DNA of 64,000 bases, from NCBI RefSeq assembly GCF_039521325.1, contig NZ_BAAACD010000019.1. One strand, given 5' to 3'. The position numbers and the translations under genes are program-made. The DNA is from Clostridium_X cadaveris. Lineage in GTDB: Bacteria; Bacillota; Clostridia; Clostridiales; Clostridiaceae. This document shows positions 1 through 9,058 of this stretch, in pieces. Numbering within the stretch: the stretch's first letter is position 1; every line of letters starts with the position of its first letter. The notes under the pieces are model-generated. The model worked only from the letters and a program-made list of their open reading frames with translations, made no database searches and was not told where the DNA came from.

Positions 1-11
1 ATTAATTATAC

Positions 12-49
12 CAAAAAATCGCTGGAGTCTCACGACCTCAGCGATTTTT
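12..49 (-). terminator. Intrinsic terminator of tepA, overlapping its 3' end
   Basis: The arms aaaaaatcgctg and cagcgattttt form a hairpin with a U-rich 3' side on the minus strand. The tepA stop codon (30-32) lies inside the loop, so the last codons are part of the terminator. Confidence 0.8.
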
Positions 50-764
50 CTTTTAGGTGAGTTTTTTTACAGCCCCTTTCCTCACCATCAATTAAACTAT
101 TTAATTTACCCAAAGCATCATGAATTCCACCTACTTCATCTATGAGACCATATTCTACAGCTTCTTTTCCTATTAAAATAGTGCCCATATCATTCAAAAG
201 AACATCTGTTTGTGCAAGCAGTTTATTTAAAGTCTCTTTATCAATTTTAGAAGTTCTAACTATAAAGTCATTTATTCTTTCTTGCATTTTATTAAAATAT
301 TCAAAGGTTTGAGGTACGCCTATTACGAGTCCTGTCATCCTCACCGGATGTACTATCATAGTTGCTGAAGGTGAAATAAAAGAATAATTCGCAGCAGTCG
401 CAAGAGGAACACCAATTGAATGCCCTCCACCTATGACTAAAGAAACTGTAGGCTTACCTATGCTTCGTATCATTTCTGCAATGGCTAAACCCGCTTCTAT
501 ATCTCCTCCAACAGTATTTAGTACTATAAGTACTCCTTTTACATCATCATTTTGCTCTATAGCTATAAGCTGTGGTATTAAATGTTCATATTTTGTGGAT
601 TTACTTTGAGGTGGTAATACCATATGCCCCTCTACTTGCCCGATTATAGGAAGAACTTGAATCCTTTCAGAATTATTAGGAACTACCTTAGTTCCTAGTT
701 CCTTTATCTCCTCCAGCTCTTCATCTTTTTCATCATCATCTCTTAAATCTTTTTCATCATTCAT
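30..764 (-). CDS. tepA: ClpP-family serine protease TepA (translocation-enhancing protein)
   Basis: A 244-residue ClpP-fold protein of the TepA/YmfB type, a cytoplasmic protease-like protein linked in Bacillus to protein export. A charged, acidic tail (about residues 1-22) precedes the fold. The GGDIEAG loop, the GGGHSIG motif (likely nucleophile Ser116) and His139 in SATMIVHP are in the expected order. The ATG at 764 was chosen because AGGAGGGG sits 5 nt upstream; the frame could extend to 797 but without such a site. It is the last gene of the dapG/ymxH/tepA run, as in B. subtilis. The physiological substrate is not known from sequence. Confidence 0.88.
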   Translation of the reverse strand: MNDEKDLRDDDEKDEELEEIKELGTKVVPNNSERIQVLPIIGQVEGHMVLPPQSKSTKYEHLIPQLIAIEQNDDVKGVLIVLNTVGGDIEAGLAIAEMIRSIGKPTVSLVIGGGHSIGVPLATAANYSFISPSATMIVHPVRMTGLVIGVPQTFEYFNKMQERINDFIVRTSKIDKETLNKLLAQTDVLLNDMGTILIGKEAVEYGLIDEVGGIHDALGKLNSLIDGEERGCKKTHLKEKSLRS

Positions 765-820
765 AACTTCCCCTCCTCTATAAATTAGTTTGTTCATAGA
801 AGGGTCTAGTTATACAAACT

Positions 821-2020
821 TTAGTTCACCATAAAAGTATCATGAATGATATTCAATGCTTTTTTTGCATCAGAACTATGTACAAGACACCATATGGTTG
901 TATGAGAGTCAGACGTCTGTAATACTTCTATATTATTATTCTTTAAAACCTTAATTATTTTAGCCATTACTCCTGGTACACCTTTTATACCATTTCCTAT
1001 AAGTGCTACTTTAGTACACCTATCACTGTAAGTGCAGTTTAGATTTAATGCTTCAACAATTTCTTTAAGCTTTGCTATACAAATTTCGTCGATAGTAAAT
1101 ATCTGTTCATTTGGAAATATATTTATTAAATCTATACTTATATTATTCTCAGCTAAAATATCTAATATATTATAATAATTATCATTATTTCTATTATCAT
1201 CAGATTTAAATCTAACTTGGATTCTATTATTCATATAAGTAAGACCAGTAAACAGCTTTTTACTGCTTCCTGTTCCATAATTGTCAATTAAAGTTCCCTT
1301 GGCATCAGTCATAGTGTTCTTTATAACTAATGGTATATTGCCTTTCATAGCCATTTCTACTGCTCTTGGATGTATTACCTTAGCACCCTGATCTGCAAAT
1401 TGAAACACTTCATTATATGTTATTTTATCTATAATATAAGCTTCTTCAACCAGTCTTGGGTCTGCAGTCATTATTCCATCTACATCAGTATAAATTTGTA
1501 TTTCTTCTGCTTTTAAAGCAACCCCTAATAAAGATGCAGAAAAGTCACTAGCACCTCTTCCAAGAGTGGTAAAGTATCCATCTTCAGTAAGACCTTGAAA
1601 TCCAGTTACAACAGGAACAACGCCTTCTTTTAAAATACTAATTATATTTTTAGTATCAACATTTAATACTTCAGCATCATTAAAATTATTATCTGTTATT
1701 ATGCCTGCTTGTCCTCCTGTTAAGGGACATGATTCTATACCATTATCATATAAATCATTAGCCATAACTACGGAACTTATTATTTCTCCACAGCTTAAAA
1801 GCATATCAGCAGCTTTAAGATTGCTATTTTTAAAATCAGAATTAATTAGGGATAATAATGTATCTGTAGCATAGGAATCACCTTTACGTCCCATAGCTGA
1901 AACTACAACCACTGGTGAAAAACCTTGCTCTTTTGCACTTTTAACCTTTTGTACCACCATTGCTCTTCTTTCTTTAGTAGCAACAGAGGTTCCTCCAAAC
2001 TTTTGAATTAAAATTTTCAC
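821..2020 (-). CDS. dapG: Aspartate kinase (monofunctional, ACT-domain regulated)
   Basis: Phosphorylates L-aspartate with ATP, the first step toward lysine, diaminopimelate, methionine and threonine. The 399 residues show the N-terminal KFGGTSV signature (residues 7-13), the TLGRGASDFSA substrate loop near residue 152, and two C-terminal ACT domains (about 260-399) that normally bind the inhibitory amino acid. The start is GTG, with GGAGG 8 nt upstream. It lies between ymxH and tepA, the place of dapG in B. subtilis, where the pathway also feeds spore dipicolinate. Which amino acid inhibits this isozyme cannot be read from the sequence. Confidence 0.93.
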   Translation of the reverse strand: MKILIQKFGGTSVATKERRAMVVQKVKSAKEQGFSPVVVVSAMGRKGDSYATDTLLSLINSDFKNSNLKAADMLLSCGEIISSVVMANDLYDNGIESCPLTGGQAGIITDNNFNDAEVLNVDTKNIISILKEGVVPVVTGFQGLTEDGYFTTLGRGASDFSASLLGVALKAEEIQIYTDVDGIMTADPRLVEEAYIIDKITYNEVFQFADQGAKVIHPRAVEMAMKGNIPLVIKNTMTDAKGTLIDNYGTGSSKKLFTGLTYMNNRIQVRFKSDDNRNNDNYYNILDILAENNISIDLINIFPNEQIFTIDEICIAKLKEIVEALNLNCTYSDRCTKVALIGNGIKGVPGVMAKIIKVLKNNNIEVLQTSDSHTTIWCLVHSSDAKKALNIIHDTFMVN

Positions 2021-2033
2021 AGGAAATTCCTCC

Positions 2034-2309
2034 TTAAAGCTTATTTCTTTTTATTAAACTTTCTTCAATATCTACTATTATAGTTTTAACTCCAATTTTT
2101 TTTACATATTCCCATGGCATTTCTAAAAATTCAGTATTATTAAAGAGACTTAATTTGCTTTGACTATTTGTTACAACTAACATCTTGAAAAAGCCCTCAT
2201 CATCTATAACCACATCATTATTACCTAGTAAATTGTATTTTTCTCCATCATTAATATTAATGATCTCATATCTTTCTAATTGACTGTATAGCTTAATATT
2301 TTCACCCAT
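2034..2309 (-). CDS. ymxH: YlmC/YmxH family PRC-barrel protein
   Basis: A small 91-residue protein of the YlmC/YmxH family, with the beta-rich PRC-barrel look also found in RimM. The family is conserved near pnp and aspartokinase in spore formers, but no biochemical role is established. The ATG at 2309 is favoured: GGAGG lies 8 nt upstream, whereas the longer frame from 2324 has its ATG overlapping that site. It ends 13 nt before the aspartokinase start, so the two are probably co-transcribed. Confidence 0.75.
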   Translation of the reverse strand: MGENIKLYSQLERYEIININDGEKYNLLGNNDVVIDDEGFFKMLVVTNSQSKLSLFNNTEFLEMPWEYVKKIGVKTIIVDIEESLIKRNKL

Positions 2310-2391
2310 AATATATTCCTCCATAAATTACTTTAATTTATTATTATGATAAAATATGAAGGGATATTACAGCTATATAATAAGATATATT

Positions 2392-3645
2392 TTATATTAG
2401 CTCATTAATTTTATTCATGTCAATACCATTACCTACAAATGCAGAATTGTAAACGCCTTTTTTAAAAGTTTTGTTTATGACAGCTTCTATGTCTTCTTTT
2501 GTGATATCATCTATCTCATTTATTATATCTTCCGGTGTTTTAACCTTATTTAAAATTAAAACTGATTTTCCATTAGAAAACATTCTACTGCTTATACTCT
2601 CAGAACCTAAGATGTAAGTTCCCTTTAATTGCTCTTTTGCAATGTCTAATTTGATATCCTGTGCTCCTCTATCAGAGAATTTCTTTAATTCCTCTAATAT
2701 AGCTTCTACAGCTAGATAAATATATTTAGGTGATACTCCTGTATATATGGTTAAAGTACCTGTGTTATTAAATGATGAATTAAAAGAATAAACTGTATAG
2801 CATAATCCTAATTCTTCTCTTATTTTTTGAAAAAGATTTGAGGATACGCCTCCGCCAAATGCATTGTTTGCTAAAAGCATTGGATATAAATCAGATGCCC
2901 CTACTTCTAGTCCTTTTAATCCAAGGCTTAAGTGTATCTGCTCAATTTTTTTCTCTCTCATGAGATTATTTCTTAAAATAGAGGGAGAAGAGTAATTTGT
3001 TATCAATGATTTTTCACTGCTCCAATTGCCAAAGTATTTTTCTATAATCATTTTAGCTTCAGATATATTAATTTTTCCGCAAATAGAAAGTACGGAGTTT
3101 TCTGGCACATAATAATTTTCCATGTAATTTTTTATCATATCTCTAGTAAAGGAATTTACATTATTTATCGTCCCAAGTACTGGATATGATATTGGGTCAT
3201 CCCCCCATATGGCTCTGCTGTGGAGATCATTTAATACATCTTCTGGTGAATCTTCACACATATTTATCTCTTCTATAACAACACTTTTTTCTCTTTCAAT
3301 TTCTTCACAATCAAGCCTGCTGTTTAATATCATATCTGATAATACATCTAAGCTTAGGTCTAAATGATTATATAAAGTTTTAGTGTAAAAACAAGTTGTT
3401 TCCTTGCCAGTAAATGCATTCATCTGTCCGCCTACATTTTCTATTGATTCAGCAATTTCTTTTGATGTTCTTTTATATGTACCTTTAAACATCATATGTT
3501 CAATGAAGTGAGAAATCCCATTGTTTATATGGTTCTCATTTCTAGACCCATTCTCAATCCATAAGCCGACGCTTACTGAATTTACATACTCTATATCTTC
3601 TATAACTACTCTTAACCCATTATTTAGTTTAAATATATTATACAT
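2392..3645 (-). CDS. mlpA: M16-family zinc metallopeptidase (processing protease type)
   Basis: A 417-residue M16 peptidase, the mitochondrial-processing-peptidase-like family. The inverted zinc motif HFIEH is at residues 46-50, with the downstream acidic stretch VIEEINMCED supplying the third ligand. Two M16 halves are present (about 1-210 and 215-415), the usual length for the YmxG/MlpA group. A ribosome binding site (CGGAGG) precedes the ATG at 3645. It follows pnp, as mlpA does in B. subtilis. It lacks a signal peptide and is expected in the cytoplasm; its substrates are unknown. Confidence 0.88.
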   Translation of the reverse strand: MYNIFKLNNGLRVVIEDIEYVNSVSVGLWIENGSRNENHINNGISHFIEHMMFKGTYKRTSKEIAESIENVGGQMNAFTGKETTCFYTKTLYNHLDLSLDVLSDMILNSRLDCEEIEREKSVVIEEINMCEDSPEDVLNDLHSRAIWGDDPISYPVLGTINNVNSFTRDMIKNYMENYYVPENSVLSICGKINISEAKMIIEKYFGNWSSEKSLITNYSSPSILRNNLMREKKIEQIHLSLGLKGLEVGASDLYPMLLANNAFGGGVSSNLFQKIREELGLCYTVYSFNSSFNNTGTLTIYTGVSPKYIYLAVEAILEELKKFSDRGAQDIKLDIAKEQLKGTYILGSESISSRMFSNGKSVLILNKVKTPEDIINEIDDITKEDIEAVINKTFKKGVYNSAFVGNGIDMNKINELI

Positions 3646-3661
3646 AAATTATCCTCCGTAT

Positions 3662-3689
3662 AAAAAAATAAAAAGGCATATCTGCCCTT
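3662..3689 (-). terminator. Intrinsic terminator after pnp
   Basis: On the minus strand AAGGGCA-GATA-TGCCTTT forms a 7-bp stem with one G-U pair, followed by a run of U. It lies between pnp and the M16 peptidase gene, so it may be only partly terminating. Confidence 0.7.
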
Positions 3690-3697
3690 CTATTTTT

Positions 3698-5806
3698 TTA
3701 ATTAGTAGTTTCTTCTGTTTCTGAATCCTTAATAGCATCTTTTCTAGAAAGATTTATTCTTCCTTGATTATCAATTTCTGTAACCTTTACAAGAATTTCA
3801 TCACCTACAGAAACAATATCTTCAACTTTATTTACTCTGTTTACATCTAGTTTAGAAATGTGAACTAATCCTTCTTTATTTGGTAGTATTTCAACAAAAG
3901 CTCCGAATGTTGCAATTTTAGTAACTTTTCCTAGATAGATTTCTCCTGCCTGAACCTCTTTAGTTAAATCATCTATCATCTTAAGAGCTGCTTTTCCGCC
4001 TTCTGAATCAACAGCAGTTACAAAAACTTTTCCATCTTCTTTTATATCTATTTTAACACCAGTTTCAGCTATTATCTTATTAATTGTCTTTCCACCAGCT
4101 CCTATAACATCTCTTATCTTATCTGGGTTTATTGACATACTATAAGTCTTTGGTGCATATTTTGAAACTTCAGTTCTTGCAGCTGGTATACATTCTTTGA
4201 TTTTATCTAGTATAAATAGTCTAGCTTCTCTAGCATCGTAAATAGCTTGATGTATACATTGGCTAGAAAGTCCTTTAATTTTAGTATCTACTTGAATAGA
4301 AGTTATTCCCTTCTCAGTACCTGCTACCTTAAAGTCCATATCTCCAAAGAAGTCTTCTATTCCTTGAATATCAGTTAAAATCTTCTCTTTTGATAAATCT
4401 TCTGAAGTTACAAGTCCCATAGCTATTCCTGCTGCTGGTCTCTTTATAGGAACACCTGCATCAAGTAATGCTAATGTACTTCCACATACACTTGCTTGAG
4501 ATGTAGATCCATTAGAACTTAAAACTTCTGAAACTAATCTTATAGTATATGGGAATTCTTCTTCTGATGGAATAAGAGGCTCTAAAGCTCTTTCAGCAAG
4601 AGCACCATGACCTATTTCTCTTCTACCTGGTCCTCTAAGCGGTCTAACTTCTCCAACACTATATGATGGGAAATTGTAGTGATGCATGTATCTCTTTGAT
4701 TCTTCTTCACTAATTCCATCAAGGATTTGAATATCTCCTAAAGATCCTAATGTAGCTACTGTAAGAACTTGAGTAAGTCCTCTAGTGAATAAACCTGTAC
4801 CATGAGTTCTTGGAAGAAGTGATGTTTCACAGCTTATAGGTCTTATTTGATGAAATCCTCTTCCATCTGGACGCCTATCTTCATTAAGAATCATATTTCT
4901 TACAGTTTCTTTTTGGCTTCTATAAACTATATCAGCTATGTCAGCTGAATCATCTGGATATTTTTCATTAAACGCTTCAGAAATCTTTTCTTTAACTTTA
5001 TCTATAGCTGCATTTCTTTCGTCTTTATCTGTTATATACATAGCAGCTTTTATATCTTCAAATGCAAAATCTCTGATTTCTTTTTCTAATGCTTCATCTA
5101 TAGTATGTATTTCTGGTTGAATCTTTTCTTTTCCAAACTTAGCCATAGCTTCTTCTTGGAATGCAACTATCTTTTGGCATTCATCAAATCCGAATTTAAT
5201 AGCATCAATCATAACATCTTCAGGTATTTCATCTGCACCTGCTTCAATCATCATTACTCTTTCTTTAGTTGCACATACAGTTAAACGTAGCGTACTTGCT
5301 TCTCTTTCCTTGGAATTTGGATTAGCAATGAATTTTCCGTCAATTAAACCTACATCTACAGTACCAACAGGAGTTGTAAAAGGTATGCTTGATAGACATA
5401 ACGCCATAGAAGCCGCGTTCATAGCTAATATTTCTGGAAGATTATCGTTTTCTACTGATATTACAGTACAAACCACCTGTACATCATTTCTATATCCCTT
5501 TGGAAATAAAGGTCTTAAAGGTCTATCTATAGCTCTTGCATGTAAGATAGCTTTTTCAGAAGGCCTTCCTTCTCTCTTTATAAATCCTCCTGGAATTTTG
5601 CCAACGGAATATAATCTCTCTTCATACTCTATACTTAGAGGAAAGAAATCTACTCCTTCTCTTGGTTTTTCAGATGCATTAGCATTAACTAAAATAACTG
5701 TATCACCATAACTCATAAGAATAGCAGCATTAGACAGCATTCCTATTTTTCCATATTCAACTTTCAAATTTCTACCTGCAAACGTAGTTTCAAGTATATG
5801 GTTCAT
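3698..5806 (-). CDS. pnp: Polyribonucleotide nucleotidyltransferase (PNPase)
   Basis: A 702-residue phosphorolytic 3'-5' exoribonuclease that degrades RNA to nucleoside diphosphates, normally as a trimer associated with the degradosome. Two RNase PH domains (about 1-230 and 310-545) flank a helical linker. They are followed by a KH domain with the VIGAGGKTI loop near residue 560 and a C-terminal S1 domain (about 620-690). This is the full domain set and standard length. The start ATG follows GGAGGG. Its position directly after rpsO is nearly universal in bacteria and suggests coupled transcription. Confidence 0.97.
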   Translation of the reverse strand: MNHILETTFAGRNLKVEYGKIGMLSNAAILMSYGDTVILVNANASEKPREGVDFFPLSIEYEERLYSVGKIPGGFIKREGRPSEKAILHARAIDRPLRPLFPKGYRNDVQVVCTVISVENDNLPEILAMNAASMALCLSSIPFTTPVGTVDVGLIDGKFIANPNSKEREASTLRLTVCATKERVMMIEAGADEIPEDVMIDAIKFGFDECQKIVAFQEEAMAKFGKEKIQPEIHTIDEALEKEIRDFAFEDIKAAMYITDKDERNAAIDKVKEKISEAFNEKYPDDSADIADIVYRSQKETVRNMILNEDRRPDGRGFHQIRPISCETSLLPRTHGTGLFTRGLTQVLTVATLGSLGDIQILDGISEEESKRYMHHYNFPSYSVGEVRPLRGPGRREIGHGALAERALEPLIPSEEEFPYTIRLVSEVLSSNGSTSQASVCGSTLALLDAGVPIKRPAAGIAMGLVTSEDLSKEKILTDIQGIEDFFGDMDFKVAGTEKGITSIQVDTKIKGLSSQCIHQAIYDAREARLFILDKIKECIPAARTEVSKYAPKTYSMSINPDKIRDVIGAGGKTINKIIAETGVKIDIKEDGKVFVTAVDSEGGKAALKMIDDLTKEVQAGEIYLGKVTKIATFGAFVEILPNKEGLVHISKLDVNRVNKVEDIVSVGDEILVKVTEIDNQGRINLSRKDAIKDSETEETTN

Positions 5807-5879
5807 ATAAAACCCTCCCTTCGATAGGTCATTAATAGTATTAACATTTTTTGCTTAATTATTAATAGTTTAAAATAAT

Positions 5880-5897
5880 AGAGCGGTTGCCCGCTCT
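5880..5897 (-). terminator. rpsO hairpin terminator or processing stem with GCAA tetraloop
   Basis: The minus strand reads AGAGCGG-GCAA-CCGCTCT, a 7-bp stem closed by a GNRA tetraloop and followed by ATTATTTT. The U-run is interrupted, so read-through into pnp is likely; in E. coli the rpsO-pnp junction is also an RNA processing site. Confidence 0.65.
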
Positions 5898-5900
5898 TAA

Positions 5901-6164
5901 TTATCTTCTTAATCCTAGTTTTTTGATTAAGTCTCTGTATCTTTCAATGTCTTGGCCCATTAAGTAGTTAAGAAGACCTCTTCTTTGTCCGATCATAAGG
6001 AATAATCCTCTTCTTGAGTGATGGTCTTTCTTATGAGTCTTTAAATGCTCAGTTAAGTCATTGATTCTTTCAGTTAATATAGCAACTTGAACTTCTGGAG
6101 AACCAGTATCTCCTTCATGTCTTGCATATGTGTTGATTATTTCTTGTTTTCTTGCCTTATCCAT
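5901..6164 (-). CDS. rpsO: 30S ribosomal protein S15
   Basis: S15 binds 16S rRNA early in assembly of the 30S platform. The 87 residues starting MDKARKQEII contain the family block GDTGSPEVQ and the DHHSRRGL rRNA-contact segment. The frame is open to 6203, but the ATG at 6164 is chosen because GGAGGTG lies at the correct distance and the protein then has the usual length. It has its own strong promoter and a structured leader, and is followed by pnp. Confidence 0.97.
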   Translation of the reverse strand: MDKARKQEIINTYARHEGDTGSPEVQVAILTERINDLTEHLKTHKKDHHSRRGLFLMIGQRRGLLNYLMGQDIERYRDLIKKLGLRR

Positions 6165-6244
6165 TGTGTAAAACACCTCCATGTATTTATCCCCAGCTTC
6201 CAAGAGTTAAGTCGGCAGTCTTAATTCTTAGAAACAGGTTCTCA
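6165..6244 (-). promoter_or_regulatory. Structured rpsO leader RNA (candidate S15 autoregulatory site)
   Basis: The roughly 80-nt leader between the promoter and the rpsO ribosome binding site contains a 10-bp hairpin (arms 6202-6211 and 6220-6229, one G-U pair). S15 represses its own mRNA in several bacteria through leaders of unrelated shape. Assignment to S15 is by position only. Confidence 0.5.
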
Positions 6245-6250
6245 ACCGTT

Positions 6251-6279
6251 ATTATAGCAAACAAATATATTATTGTAAA
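6251..6279 (-). promoter_or_regulatory. Sigma-A promoter of rpsO, extended -10
   Basis: TTTACA (6279-6274), a 17-nt spacer and a perfect TATAAT (6256-6251), preceded by TG one base upstream (extended -10). It lies in the gap between ribF and rpsO. Confidence 0.8.
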
Positions 6280-6289
6280 TTATTTTCTC

Positions 6290-7216
6290 TTATTTTATAT
6301 ATATTTTTTTGAGACTTGCTTCCTTTTCATCAAGTCTTAACTGACTTATAAGTTCATTAAGATTTGAGAACTTAGATTCATTCCTTGTTTTTTCTATAAA
6401 ATAAACAGATATTTCTTCTCCATATATATCTTTGTCAAAATCTAATATATATGTCTCTATAGTTAAATTATTCCCATTTACTGTGGGATTAAACCCAATA
6501 TTCGTTATACCTTTATATATTTTTTCTTTATATTTCACATTAGTATAATAAACACCCTTTTGCGGAATTACGAAATTTTTATTGTAATCTAAATTTGCTG
6601 TTGGATATCCAAGAGTACGACCAATTCCTTTTCCAGATATAATTTTTCCATTTATCATAAAAGGCTCTAATAGATATTCATTAGCTTCTATTATTTCTCC
6701 CGATGCAATAAGCTTTCTTATAAAAGTACTACTTATCACGTGATCTTTATCCTTAAAAGGAGGCATTATAGTTAAATCAAATTTGTATTTAGCACTAAGA
6801 ACTTTTAAAAGTTCCACATCGCCTAAATTTTTATATCCAAATCTATAATTAAAACCTACTACAATACCTTTCACATTAAATTCATTGCATATCTTTGAAA
6901 TAAACTCCTCTGGCGAAAGTTGCATAAATTTTTCATCAAAATCTTCAAGAACCAAAAAATCTATACCTTTGTCAGCTAATAAATTTATTTTTGTGTCATT
7001 ATCCATAAGTAGCTTTGGTGCTTTATCTGGAGCTATAGTTGTTAATGGATGATTTGAAAAAGTATATACCATACTTTTTCCACCATTAACAGCTGCATAT
7101 TCTTTCACCTTCTCTATAAGGCTCATATGACCTTGGTGGAGTCCATCAAAACTTCCTAATGCAAGATAAATGTTGTGATTATATTTTTTATCAACTTCTC
7201 CACTTAATACTATCAT
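6290..7216 (-). CDS. ribF: Bifunctional riboflavin kinase / FAD synthetase
   Basis: Converts riboflavin to FMN and then FAD. The N-terminal nucleotidyltransferase (about 1-180) shows GSFDGLHQGH near residue 22 and a C-terminal ISSTFIR segment. The C-terminal flavokinase (about 185-305) shows GRTLGYPTAN and the NIGFNPTV block. At 308 residues it is of normal length. It follows truB in the rimP-nusA operon, as ribC does in B. subtilis. No FMN riboswitch is visible, which fits a gene expressed with the translation operon. Confidence 0.95.
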   Translation of the reverse strand: MIVLSGEVDKKYNHNIYLALGSFDGLHQGHMSLIEKVKEYAAVNGGKSMVYTFSNHPLTTIAPDKAPKLLMDNDTKINLLADKGIDFLVLEDFDEKFMQLSPEEFISKICNEFNVKGIVVGFNYRFGYKNLGDVELLKVLSAKYKFDLTIMPPFKDKDHVISSTFIRKLIASGEIIEANEYLLEPFMINGKIISGKGIGRTLGYPTANLDYNKNFVIPQKGVYYTNVKYKEKIYKGITNIGFNPTVNGNNLTIETYILDFDKDIYGEEISVYFIEKTRNESKFSNLNELISQLRLDEKEASLKKIYIK

Positions 7217-7227
7217 AGCTACAACCC

Positions 7228-8103
7228 CTAAAATAACAACTTTATTATTTTAAAGCCATTACTAGTTTTTTCTCCTAAACCTAATAGCTCGTCTTTCTCT
7301 GAATAAACTCTATAAAGTTTTTCATAATCAATATTATCATTAAAAATAGCTTTATCCTTTATTGAAACACCATTTAATAAAAGTTTAAAAAACTTTTCAT
7401 TAACTAAAATCTTTTCATAAGATTTTAATGCATCTTCTAAAGAAATTAGATAGTCATTAAAGTTTTCTTTTGTAAGTGAATCAAGTTCAACGGAGTTTTC
7501 GCTATTAAAAACACCGCTTCCCTCTCTCACTAGCTCAGTCATAACAGCGCCACACTTTAAACTATCTCCTATATCTTTGCACAAGCTTCTGATATAAGTT
7601 CCTTTTGAGCATGTTACTCTAATAGTTATAAAAGGTTTAGAGTATTCTAGAAGCTCGATATTATATATTATGATCTTCCTTGCTTCTCTCTCTACCTCTA
7701 TACCTTTTCTAGCTAGTTCATAAAGTCTTTTTCCATCTACTTTTAATGCTGAATACATAGGTGGAACTTGCATTATTTCTCCTATGTAGGATTGTAAAAC
7801 TTTTTTAACTTCACTTAAAGGTATTTCTCCAACCTCTTTAGTGCAGATTACATTTCCTTCTAAGTCATAAGTATCTGTCTCTTCTCCCAGTTTCAAAGTA
7901 GCTTTATATACTTTTTGATTTTCCATTATATATTCAATTATCTTAGTACCTTTTCCAAGACAAATAGGTAGTACCCCAGAAGCAAGAGGATCTAGGGTAC
8001 CAGTATGACCTACTTTTTTTTCACCACTTATGAAACGTACTGCTCTCACAACTTGAAAAGAAGAAATTCCTTTAGGTTTAAAAATGTTTATTATTCCATC
8101 CAT
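7228..8103 (-). CDS. truB: tRNA pseudouridine(55) synthase
   Basis: Makes pseudouridine 55 in the T-loop of tRNAs. The catalytic aspartate is Asp38 in VGHTGTLDPLASG, followed by the GKGTK and YSALKVDGKRLYELAR motifs and the CSKGTYIRSL block. The 291-residue length is typical. The start ATG comes directly after the nrnA stop codon, with GAGGAGC in the end of nrnA, so the two are translationally linked. Confidence 0.96.
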   Translation of the reverse strand: MDGIINIFKPKGISSFQVVRAVRFISGEKKVGHTGTLDPLASGVLPICLGKGTKIIEYIMENQKVYKATLKLGEETDTYDLEGNVICTKEVGEIPLSEVKKVLQSYIGEIMQVPPMYSALKVDGKRLYELARKGIEVEREARKIIIYNIELLEYSKPFITIRVTCSKGTYIRSLCKDIGDSLKCGAVMTELVREGSGVFNSENSVELDSLTKENFNDYLISLEDALKSYEKILVNEKFFKLLLNGVSIKDKAIFNDNIDYEKLYRVYSEKDELLGLGEKTSNGFKIIKLLF

Positions 8104-9057
8104 TTATAATTGCTCCTCAAGTTTAACCAATACTAGTTTTTTTGCTTCTGATATGGCAGTTTTCTTGATCATACATCCTGATGCCTTAGTATGTCCACCA
8201 CCGCCAAAAACTTCAGCTACTTTTCTTACATCTACATCTTTTTTTGATCTTAAACTTACTTTAGTTCCTTCAGGTCCTTCTTTTAATAAAACAGCAACTT
8301 CAACGGTATCTATTTGAGTACCAAAAGATATTATATCAGATGTATCTCCATCTTCTAATCCTAAACTAGCAAGCATTTCTGTGGTCAATTCCATAAAACA
8401 AATTTTATTATGGTGATACATACTTAAAGTTTCAAAAACTTTTCCGTAAAGTTTTAATTTTTCTACAGGTTTGTTATCAAAAATTTCTCTATGAATAGAT
8501 GAAAAATCGATACCTGTATCTATAAGTTCTCCAGCTATCTTATGTGTTCTATTTGAAGTTCCAGAATGTCTAAAAGAACCAGTATCAGTTACTAATGATG
8601 TGTATATACATGATGCTATATCTTTATCAATTTCAATATTCATCTTCTTTATAAATTCATAGACTATTTCAGCAGTTGCTGCTGCAGATGTGTCTACATA
8701 ATTAATATCTCCATACATATCGTTAGATAAATGATGGTCTATATTGATAACTCTATAGTTTCTATTATCGAAATCAAATTCCCCTGATAATCTTTCAATA
8801 TTACCGCAGTCCAATGCTATTAAACAATCAGTGTTATCTAAAACTTTGATGCATTCTCCATTGATTATATCCGCAGCATTTAAGTATGAAAAATTATATG
8901 GTATGACATCTTTAGAGATAATATATGCTTTTTTATTTAATTTATTTAATGCTTTATAGAGGGCTATAGTACTTCCTAAAGCATCTCCATCAGGAGAAGT
9001 ATGATAGGTTATCCCTATCATACTACTTTCTTTAATTAAATTAATTAAATTCTCCAT
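8104..9057 (-). CDS. nrnA: DHH-family phosphoesterase, NrnA type (oligoribonuclease / pAp phosphatase)
   Basis: A cytoplasmic manganese-dependent phosphoesterase of the DHH-DHHA1 superfamily. Members of this group degrade very short oligoribonucleotides or cyclic-dinucleotide linear products and dephosphorylate pAp. The SPDGDALGS motif (about residues 21-29), INIDHH near residue 100 and the C-terminal GGGGHTKASG DHHA1 loop are intact. The ATG at 9057 has AAGGATGA about 8 nt upstream; an ATG at 9069 inside the rbfA end is the alternative. The exact substrate within the family is inferred, not seen. Confidence 0.88.
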   Translation of the reverse strand: MENLINLIKESSMIGITYHTSPDGDALGSTIALYKALNKLNKKAYIISKDVIPYNFSYLNAADIINGECIKVLDNTDCLIALDCGNIERLSGEFDFDNRNYRVINIDHHLSNDMYGDINYVDTSAAATAEIVYEFIKKMNIEIDKDIASCIYTSLVTDTGSFRHSGTSNRTHKIAGELIDTGIDFSSIHREIFDNKPVEKLKLYGKVFETLSMYHHNKICFMELTTEMLASLGLEDGDTSDIISFGTQIDTVEVAVLLKEGPEGTKVSLRSKKDVDVRKVAEVFGGGGHTKASGCMIKKTAISEAKKLVLVKLEEQL

Positions 9058-9058
9058 A

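Noticed and set aside
821..2400. Lysine riboswitch or T-box ahead of aspartokinase
   Set aside because: The gene lies 13 nt after ymxH and no leader of the necessary length exists.
6290..8103. FMN riboswitch for ribF
   Set aside because: Only 11 nt separate truB and ribF, so there is no room for an aptamer.
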